This document shows, in pieces, positions 22,548 through 29,402 of a DNA stretch of 29,402 bases. The position numbers and the translations under genes were made by a program. The notes below the pieces were generated by a model. The model had not been told where the DNA came from. It was given only the letters and a program-made list of their open reading frames with translations, and ran no database searches. Each line of letters opens with the position of its first letter. The stretch's first letter is position 1. Source of the stretch: an uncultured Eubacteriales bacterium (GTDB lineage Bacteria > Bacillota > Clostridia > Oscillospirales > Oscillospiraceae); contig USPI01000001.1 of NCBI GenBank assembly GCA_900556535.1, forward strand, positions 1 to 29,402, read 5' to 3'.

Positions 22548-25500
22548 TTAATCCGCGCTGCGGGGCAGCTTTATTTCCACGCCCGCGTGCAGGAAATACA
22601 AAACGCACTCGCGCACGGGCAGCCCCGTCATGTGCTCGACCGCGTAAGCATAGGCGCCGAGCTGCTTTTCATAGCTGCGTGCGCGCTCCCGAAGCGCCTC
22701 GCCGCGGACGCGGTCTGTCTTGTAGTCGATGACGGTGATCTCGCCGCGCTCCGTTATCATGCAGTCGATAACGCCCTGAAGCAGTACGCTCTCGCCCTCG
22801 CCGTCGGGGAAGAATTTTTCCGCGGGGCACAGCAGCGAGAATTTAAACTCGCGCCGCCGCTTGTCGGCAGAGAGTATGCGCCGTCCGAGCGGGGAGGCAA
22901 ACAGCTTGCGCACACACTCGACGTCCACCGCCTGCGCCTGTGCCTCGCTGAGAAATTCGGCTTTTCGCAGGCGCTCGAGCTCTGCGCGTATCTCCTCCTC
23001 GGAGCCGGTTTTTTCGTAGTCAATATATTGCAGCAGAACGTGGGTCGCCGTGCCGCGCTGAGCGGGAGTGAGCGTTTTCTCCGCGCCAAGCTCCGGCTTG
23101 CGGAAGCTCGGCGCCGCCGCGGGGGATAGCTGCGCCGCCTCGGGGTCGGGCTCCTCAAGGCGCTTGAGCTCCGTTGCCGTGACCTTCGAGGGCAGCCCGC
23201 GCGAGGCATCGTGCGGATATTTAAACGCCGCGTTCTCCTCAAGGATGCGCACAAGCTCCGCGTCGGGCTCGGCACTCTCGCGCACGGGCGCGGGGGAGAC
23301 GGTCTCCTGCCCATCCTCCGTGCTTTCCATGACGCGGTATTCGAGCGTCCTGCCATTATCCGCGAGCGCGGCATACATGAGCCATTCCGCCATGCACTTT
23401 GACGCCAAAAGCTCCTCCGGCTCCATGGGCGTCGTGAGATTTTGGCGCATTTTTTCAAGCTTGCCGCCCGGCTCCTTCATGACCGCCGTTATAATAAGCC
23501 GCTCTCTTGCGCGGGTGAGGGCGACGTATAAAAGCCGCATCTCCTCCGAGAGCATTTCGCGCCGCGCCGCGACCTTTATCGCCTGCTGCTGTATGCTCGG
23601 CCGGATGACCTTGCCGCCGTGGGAGTAGACCTTTATGCCCAGACCGAGCTGCGGGTGGACCAAAACGGGCTTGCGCTGGTCAATTTCGTTAAACTGCTTT
23701 GCCGCGTCGCACAGGAACACGACGGGGAACTCAAGCCCCTTGGACTTGTGGATGGTCATTATCTGCACCGCGTCCGCATCGGACACCGTGCCCATATCAC
23801 CGCCGCGCTCGGAGAGCTTTTGCAGCCAGTCGTTGAATCTGCGCAGACCGCGCACGGAGCCTGCCTCGAAGCGCTTTGCAAGCTCGATGACGGTGCTCAG
23901 GTTGCGGGTGCGCTGCTGCGGATCGGTCATCGCCGCGCCCAGCGCCATGAGGTCGAGCCGCTCGTAGAGATAGCAGATGAATTCGCTCAGCTCCGTGTCG
24001 GAGGCGCGGCTGCGCAGCTCTCGAAGCGTGTCGAGAAATGCACGCGCCTTGTCGTTTTCTGTCGAAGAAAGCTCAAGCGCCGTGTAAAAATCGCATTTTT
24101 TGTCGAAAACCCGAATTTCGCTGAGCTCGTCGGGCGTGAAGCCGAAGGCTGCCGAGCGCAGCACCGCGATGAGCGCGACGTCCTGATGGGGGTTGTCGAT
24201 GACCGCAAGCAGGCTCGTCACGAAGGCTATCTCCTGCGCGTGCCAGAAGCTGCCGCCCTGACCCGCCGCGACGGGGATACCGCGCGAAACGAGCTCGCGC
24301 CGATACACGTCGCCCACGGCGTTTGCCGAGCGCATGAGAAGCGCGATATCGCCCGCACGCAGGTCGCGCTCGCCGATCTTAATGCCGGAGGATAGAAGCT
24401 CCTCTATCTTGTCGGCAACGAAGCAGGCCTCCTTTTCGGCCTTGCTGCGCAGGTCGTCCTCGTCGCCGAGGCTGTTTATGATAATAAGCTCGGGCTTAAC
24501 GCCCGCGGGTGCGGAGCCGGGCTTTTTGCTGCCGCAGTTGAGCCTTGCGTCGGCATCGTATTCGACGTCGCCCAGCCGCTTTGACATACAGGTGGTGAAA
24601 ACGCTGTTTATCCCGTCGATGACCTCGCTGCTCGAGCGGAAGTTATCCTGAAGCATTATCTTCACGCTCTCGCCCTGAGCCGCCTCGCCCAAGGCGGCGA
24701 AGCTGTCGTATTTCTCGGTGAAAATGAGGGGGTCTGCAAGGCGGAAGCGGTAGATCGACTGCTTCACGTCACCGACCATGAACAGGTTGTTCCCGTTGTC
24801 GGAAAGGGCGCGGAAAATGTCGTCCTGAACGCGGTTGACGTCCTGATATTCATCGACCATTATCTCGCAGAAGCGCTTCGAGGTCTCGCGCGCGAGGGGC
24901 GTCGGTGAGCCGTCCTCGTTCGTGAGAAGCTGCGCCGCCATGTGCTCAAGGTCGGCAAAATCGACCTCTGCCCTTCGGCGCTTCTCGGCGCTGTACGCCT
25001 TTGCAAAGCGCAGCGTCAGCTCGACGAGCGCCCTCGTCATCGGCGCCGTTTCACGAAGCTGCGCAAGAAGCTCTGCGCTGCTGCCGGAGAAGCTGCTTTT
25101 AAGCTTTTCCATCGCTGTTTTTCCGCGCTTGCGCACCGCCTGAAGGCGATCTGAAAGCTCCTTGTCGGCGCTGCCGGACAGCCTCCTTGCGGTGGCGAAG
25201 GGAATGTCTGCGGCTCGCAGCGCCGCGTCCCAGCCCTGTTCGGCGGCGCGGGCAAAATCGCGCATTGCGAGCGCGGACTCCGCTATATCCTCGCCGCGCT
25301 TGACCGCGACCTCGGGATCGGCCTGCGATTCGCGCACCAATTCGTCAAAGCACCTTGCCCAGTGCTCCGCCGACGCACGCGCATTTTCAAGCACCAGCGC
25401 ACCCCAAGGCGTGGCGCCGAAGTCGTCGGGCAGGTTTTCCAGTATCTCAAGCTGCTCGCGCAGCCACTTTTCCGGCCGCGCATGGCTCTGCGTCTGACGG

Positions 25501-26030
25501 AAAACGTCGAGCACGGTCCGGGCGAGCTTTTTATCGTCGCGCCCCGCGCCCACGGTGTCGGCAAGGGAGAGAAAGCCCTCGTCGCCTTTTTCGTAGCCCT
25601 CGTCGAGAACGCGCTCGATGACCCGCGCCTTGAGTGCGTCGGCTCTGTCCTCCTCGATGACCGTAAACTCCGGCGAGAGCTGCGCCGCGTGGCAGTTTTC
25701 GCGCAGGAAGGTCTGACAAAAGCTGTCGATGGTGCCTATCTGCGCCTTGGAAACGAGGGCGCTCTGCCGCCTCAGATGGCGGTCGTCGGGGTTCTGCGCG
25801 AGCCGCTCGGAGATTTCCTGAACTATTCTGCCGCGCAGCTCGGCTGCGGCGGCCTTGGTGAAGGTGATGATGAGGAAGCGATCGACGTCCTCGCCCTCGC
25901 CTATGCGCTCGACAAGGCGCTCGGTGAGCACTCGCGTCTTGCCGCTGCCCGCCGCTGCGGATACGAGCACGGCTCTTCCGCGCGCGTCTATCGCGGCCTG
26001 CTGGCTCGGTGTCGGTGCAAAATCAGCCAT
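22548..26030 (-). CDS. addA: AddA, helicase-nuclease subunit of AddAB
   Basis: AddA is the 3'-5' UvrD-type helicase and nuclease subunit that, with AddB, resects double-strand breaks for RecA loading. The 1160-residue protein shows superfamily 1A motifs: Walker A AAAGSGKTRVL (25-35), motif Ia region IITFTKAAAAELRGRI, motif II VDEYQDVNRVQ, motif III VGDVKQSIYRFR, motif V/VI TIHKSKGLEFPVVFL and LLYVALTRARERL. The C-terminal RecB-type nuclease domain has VIDYKTDRV. I start at ATG 26030 (MADFAPTPSQQAAI); the in-frame TTG at 26039 is less likely. The start overlaps the addB stop by eight bases, indicating coupled translation. Confidence 0.96.
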   Translation of the reverse strand: MADFAPTPSQQAAIDARGRAVLVSAAAGSGKTRVLTERLVERIGEGEDVDRFLIITFTKAAAAELRGRIVQEISERLAQNPDDRHLRRQSALVSKAQIGTIDSFCQTFLRENCHAAQLSPEFTVIEEDRADALKARVIERVLDEGYEKGDEGFLSLADTVGAGRDDKKLARTVLDVFRQTQSHARPEKWLREQLEILENLPDDFGATPWGALVLENARASAEHWARCFDELVRESQADPEVAVKRGEDIAESALAMRDFARAAEQGWDAALRAADIPFATARRLSGSADKELSDRLQAVRKRGKTAMEKLKSSFSGSSAELLAQLRETAPMTRALVELTLRFAKAYSAEKRRRAEVDFADLEHMAAQLLTNEDGSPTPLARETSKRFCEIMVDEYQDVNRVQDDIFRALSDNGNNLFMVGDVKQSIYRFRLADPLIFTEKYDSFAALGEAAQGESVKIMLQDNFRSSSEVIDGINSVFTTCMSKRLGDVEYDADARLNCGSKKPGSAPAGVKPELIIINSLGDEDDLRSKAEKEACFVADKIEELLSSGIKIGERDLRAGDIALLMRSANAVGDVYRRELVSRGIPVAAGQGGSFWHAQEIAFVTSLLAVIDNPHQDVALIAVLRSAAFGFTPDELSEIRVFDKKCDFYTALELSSTENDKARAFLDTLRELRSRASDTELSEFICYLYERLDLMALGAAMTDPQQRTRNLSTVIELAKRFEAGSVRGLRRFNDWLQKLSERGGDMGTVSDADAVQIMTIHKSKGLEFPVVFLCDAAKQFNEIDQRKPVLVHPQLGLGIKVYSHGGKVIRPSIQQQAIKVAARREMLSEEMRLLYVALTRARERLIITAVMKEPGGKLEKMRQNLTTPMEPEELLASKCMAEWLMYAALADNGRTLEYRVMESTEDGQETVSPAPVRESAEPDAELVRILEENAAFKYPHDASRGLPSKVTATELKRLEEPDPEAAQLSPAAAPSFRKPELGAEKTLTPAQRGTATHVLLQYIDYEKTGSEEEIRAELERLRKAEFLSEAQAQAVDVECVRKLFASPLGRRILSADKRRREFKFSLLCPAEKFFPDGEGESVLLQGVIDCMITERGEITVIDYKTDRVRGEALRERARSYEKQLGAYAYAVEHMTGLPVRECVLYFLHAGVEIKLPRSAD

Positions 26031-29000
26031 TTTCCTCAACCCCCTCTAAAATGTTCCATACCCTTGTCGCCTCAAGGTGCGGCGTCGGGCGCATCGCCTC
26101 GCCGTTTTCGCCGTCGGCAAAGCGGCAGGCGTCAAAATATTCGCAGTTTTTGCAGGCGGTGTCCTCCTGCTTGGCGTAATAGGGATCGGCAGCAATGCTG
26201 CCCGCGCGAAGCTCCGCCGCCATCTCGCACAGGGTCTTGTCGATGTGCTTTGCGAGTATGCCCAGCCGCTCCGCGGAAACGAGAGCGCTCTTGCTGCGTG
26301 AGCTGACGGGGAGAAACATGGGCTTATCCGAGTGCTCCATCGCGTAGAGCACGTCGGGGTCATCCAAAACAAGCCCCTTTCGGCGCAGCTCGCTGCTGCG
26401 CTTTTTGGCAAACTCGGCATCGCCGATCGGCGCGTCCGCTTTGATCTCCGGCGATCTTGCGGGCACGTACATAACGCCCGCCGGCACTATCTCGTGCCCG
26501 TAGAGCTTGTCGCCGTTTTCCGCAAGCGAAAATAAATACAGCAGCATTTGCAGGTTCCTGCCGTAAAGCACGTCCGATATATCGAAGGTCTTGTCGCCGG
26601 TTTTGTAGTCGATAACGCGCAGGTAGAGCTTGCCCTCGTGCAGCCAGCCGTCAACTCTGTCGGCAACGCCCGTCAGCGACAGGCTATCCTCGCCGTCGCC
26701 GAGACTGAGCGGCGGCAGCTCAGGAGTTTTGGAAAAGTCCAGCTCAAAGGAAAGCGGCTCAAAATCGCTGCTTCGCATCTCCGCGGCAAGGTCGAGAAGT
26801 ATATCGTGCAGGTCGCTGCGCAGCCTTTTGAAAAGGTGCTTGAAGCGCTCGCTTTTTTCGCGGAAATCGTTGAGCTGGGTGCGGATAAACTCCTGCGTGA
26901 ACTTATCCGCGAGGGAGAGTATCTTTTTATCGTCCACGCTGCCGAAGCCGCCGAGAGCGTGCACCTCGGCGCAGACCTGCTCAAGCATCTTGTGGACAAA
27001 GGAGCCTATTTCGGGCGCCGTGAATTGCGCGGGGGTGCGGGGCTTTGCGCGGAGCGCGTACTGCATGAAGTATGAAAAGCGGCAGGACGCAAAGCGGTCT
27101 ATCCTCGATGCGGACAGATAGAGCTTATCGCCGTAAAGCGCCTTGACGGAGGCGCGGGAGAGGCTGCCGCGGCTGAGCCTTGCGGAGCGCTCGAGAGCGG
27201 CGAGCCTTTCCGGTTCGTGACGGCGGAAAAACTCCGCGGCGCTTGAGGCGTAAACTCCGCCGCCGCCGAGAGAATTTGCCGCAAGCTCCAGCGCAGCGCC
27301 CGGGGAGTTGAGCCGCGCACGGTCAAGCCCCGGCTCCTGTGTTTCGAGCGAAAACAGAGCCTTTGCACGGTTGACTATAAACGAGGGGCGCTGCTCGGCG
27401 CCGTTCGTGTCGCGGGCGGGGTATATGAGCGTGAGCGTGTCCGAGGGCAGGGTCAGGCAGTTGTACGCGTTTGCAAATGCGCGCCACAGCTCGCCGTCGC
27501 CCGAGCCGCCGAGATCAATGTCCATTTCAAAAAGCCGTGCGCGCTCGTCCGAGGAGAAAACGCCCGTGTCCTGCGCCGCCGCGGGCAGGCGCTCGTCGGT
27601 CGCGCCGAGGACGATGAGGTGCTTTATGTGGCGCTTTCTCATGCGGTCGGGCTCGCCCGCCGTTACGCAGTCGAGCGAGGCGGGGATGGTGCCGATGTCG
27701 GCGCGTGAGAGCATGAGGGTGAAGAGCCTGCCGAAATACTCGGCGTCGGCCTGCGCGTCGCCGAGTATGGCGGCGCACTGCTCAAGCGTGTCAACGGTCA
27801 GGTCCCAAAGCTGCGCATATTCCTGCGCCGCCGCGCCGCGCCCCGAGTCCGTGAGCTCCTGCGCCTTCTCGCCGAGCCTTTCGGCAAGCTTGAGATCGGA
27901 AAACAGCAGCGCGAGCGCTTCGGCCTGTCCCCTTGCGGTGGCAGCGTCCGCGCAGCCGCGTGCAAAGCGCCGCAGCGGCTCGGCAGCCCTCTCGCGCAGG
28001 GCGTTTATCCGGGAAAGCGTCTCTTCGGTCTTGTCGGTGTATTCCGCGCCGTAGCCCTCGGGGTGCATATGCCACGGCTCACTGCGCAGCCATGCGCCGC
28101 CGTGGAGCTGCCAGAGGAAAACATAGTTTTCCAGCTCGTCGCACTCGTCGGTATTTAGCCCCGCAAGCCCCGTGCGCAGGTAGTCCATGATATCGTCCGT
28201 TTCCCAGCCGCCGAGCACGACCTCGTATGCCGCGCTTATGAGAGCGGGGATGGGCTTTGAGCGCATATCCGCCTTGCGCGCGGTGTAAAGCGGCAGACCG
28301 TATCGCGCAAACGCCGCCTCAAGGCCGAGACGATAATCGTCAAAGCCGCCCGCCGCGATTGCAACGTCGCGCCGCCTGCATCCGGTCTCGCGCACGAGCC
28401 GCGCGGTCTCCGCCGCGGCAAGCTCACACTCGGCGCTCCTGTCGGAGGCGCGGAGGATTTTGATGCAGTCGGTCTTTTCGGGGTAAGTGAGCTTGCCGTA
28501 GCCGAACATATTTTCGGCAAAAAACCGCAGAGGCTCCGCCTTGCCGCTGTCGGACTCGAATTTTTTCGTCTCGCAGAGTATGCCGTGCTCACGCGCAAAC
28601 GCCGTGAGCCGCCGCGCCGTTATCCTGCCGAGCTCGAACACCTCACTGCCGCCGCCGAGCTCATCGCAGCCGAGGCAGACGGTAAGCTGCACGCCCTTGA
28701 GAAGCAACGCCTCCAGAACGGAGCGCTCCTGCGCGGTGAAGTCGGTGAAGCCGTCGGCGTAAATATGCGTCTTTTCGCAGAAGGACGAGTCGGCGATCTT
28801 CTGCGCGAGCACGCCGAGGCGGTCGTTGGGGTCTGCGCTGCCGTTTGCGATGACCGCGTCATAAGCCTCCAGAACGAGGCTCAGGTCGTGCAGCTTATCG
28901 CCCAGGGCGCCCTCGCAGCTCTCCGCTGCCTCGGCAAGCTGCTGCGAGCTTATGCACGAGGTCTTGAGCTCTGAAACGGCGCTCAGAAGCATCGACTGCA

Positions 29001-29343
29001 CCTGCGCACGGTGCCGCGCCGCGCCGTAGACCTTCAGCCGCGAATACAAGCCGTCGGCCGCGAGCGCCATGCACAGAAGCCGCCCGCTTTTGTTGAGATA
29101 ATTGATCGCGCCGCCGCCCAGCTCGTTTGAAACTGCGCGCGCAAGTCCCGTGAACGACAGCACCTCCGCGTAAAGCGAGAGCCCGTCGCCGCATTTTTCG
29201 CTCAGCTCGCGCTCGGCCTCGTGGCTGTACTGCTCCGGAACGAGCATGATGTATCTCTCGCCCGTGCCCGCGCCGTTTTTGATCTCCTCCATTGCGGCGG
29301 AGCTTTTGCCGGTGCCCGCCGTGCCGTAAAATATCCTGAGCAT
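26023..29343 (-). CDS. addB: AddB, Fe-S nuclease subunit of AddAB
   Basis: AddB is the partner subunit whose inactive helicase domain recognises Chi and whose nuclease cuts the 5' strand. The 1106-residue length is typical of the family. The N-terminal Walker A is GTAGTGKSSAAM (8-19) with EQYSHEAERE following. The C-terminal nuclease has VIDYKTGDKTFD. The iron-sulfur staple is visible as one early Cys in FASCRFSYFMQYALR and three in CKNCEYFDACRF. It begins at the cat at 29341-29343 behind GAGGTGG on the minus strand. The 59 bases further right are AT-rich and hold no gene; TTGATA-like sequence there may be its promoter, which may extend outside the window. The gene is complete. Confidence 0.95.
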   Translation of the reverse strand: MLRIFYGTAGTGKSSAAMEEIKNGAGTGERYIMLVPEQYSHEAERELSEKCGDGLSLYAEVLSFTGLARAVSNELGGGAINYLNKSGRLLCMALAADGLYSRLKVYGAARHRAQVQSMLLSAVSELKTSCISSQQLAEAAESCEGALGDKLHDLSLVLEAYDAVIANGSADPNDRLGVLAQKIADSSFCEKTHIYADGFTDFTAQERSVLEALLLKGVQLTVCLGCDELGGGSEVFELGRITARRLTAFAREHGILCETKKFESDSGKAEPLRFFAENMFGYGKLTYPEKTDCIKILRASDRSAECELAAAETARLVRETGCRRRDVAIAAGGFDDYRLGLEAAFARYGLPLYTARKADMRSKPIPALISAAYEVVLGGWETDDIMDYLRTGLAGLNTDECDELENYVFLWQLHGGAWLRSEPWHMHPEGYGAEYTDKTEETLSRINALRERAAEPLRRFARGCADAATARGQAEALALLFSDLKLAERLGEKAQELTDSGRGAAAQEYAQLWDLTVDTLEQCAAILGDAQADAEYFGRLFTLMLSRADIGTIPASLDCVTAGEPDRMRKRHIKHLIVLGATDERLPAAAQDTGVFSSDERARLFEMDIDLGGSGDGELWRAFANAYNCLTLPSDTLTLIYPARDTNGAEQRPSFIVNRAKALFSLETQEPGLDRARLNSPGAALELAANSLGGGGVYASSAAEFFRRHEPERLAALERSARLSRGSLSRASVKALYGDKLYLSASRIDRFASCRFSYFMQYALRAKPRTPAQFTAPEIGSFVHKMLEQVCAEVHALGGFGSVDDKKILSLADKFTQEFIRTQLNDFREKSERFKHLFKRLRSDLHDILLDLAAEMRSSDFEPLSFELDFSKTPELPPLSLGDGEDSLSLTGVADRVDGWLHEGKLYLRVIDYKTGDKTFDISDVLYGRNLQMLLYLFSLAENGDKLYGHEIVPAGVMYVPARSPEIKADAPIGDAEFAKKRSSELRRKGLVLDDPDVLYAMEHSDKPMFLPVSSRSKSALVSAERLGILAKHIDKTLCEMAAELRAGSIAADPYYAKQEDTACKNCEYFDACRFADGENGEAMRPTPHLEATRVWNILEGVEENG

Positions 29344-29402
29344 TTTTCCACCTCGGATAAAAAATAATGATTTTTCGTTTTCTATATTTTATCAAATATG
29401 CC

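Overview
The window looks like a chromosomal stretch of a moderately high-GC, low-GC-phylum (Firmicutes/Bacillota) anaerobe, most likely a gut clostridium of the Oscillospiraceae/Ruminococcaceae type. Supporting signs are AddAB rather than RecBCD, a dimeric GlyRS, a ClpC-type unfoldase, a tiny 2[4Fe-4S] clostridial ferredoxin, strong AGGAGG ribosome-binding sites, and intergenic palindromic repeats of the kind scattered through gut clostridial genomes. The species assignment is inference.

Layout. (1) 1-2260 is the right end of an integrated element: an excisionase-like HTH protein, a tyrosine integrase, and clusters of short direct repeats that look like integrase arm sites. Its AT-richer composition contrasts with what follows. 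(2) 2260-4700 is a trxB-glmM operon (thiol redox; peptidoglycan precursor). (3) 4709-4960, minus strand, is a very unusual Cys/Gly/Asn-rich small protein with an exact duplicated hydrophobic block. (4) 5055-10725 is a tightly packed operon: glycyl-tRNA synthetase, an LtaS-like membrane phosphoglycerol transferase, a small single-pass membrane protein, and an NAD synthetase whose fused glutaminase domain has lost its catalytic cysteine and lysine. (5) 10726-12513 holds an ECF sigma factor and a membrane anti-sigma-like protein, followed by a run of four hairpins. (6) 12535-15180 carries an M24 peptidase, a small two-TM protein, EF-P and an acidic zinc-ribbon protein. (7) 15189-17887, minus strand, holds a ClpC-like unfoldase without the middle domain, then a hotdog thioesterase. 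(8) 18101-18271 is a ferredoxin divergent from clpC, missed by length-limited ORF calling. (9) 18326-21000 is accessory: two copies of a palindromic repeat flank a secreted family I.5-type lipase, with an IS3-family transposase remnant beside the second copy. (10) 21069-22180 has a cytoplasmic alpha/beta hydrolase and a LysE-type transporter remnant. (11) 22240-29343, minus strand, is addB-addA-rpmE.

Most of the window is housekeeping. Its unusual parts are the altered NAD synthetase, the Cys/Gly/Asn protein, the ClpC lacking its M-domain, the integrase attachment region, and the repeat-flanked lipase island. No rRNA, tRNA or CRISPR array was seen.
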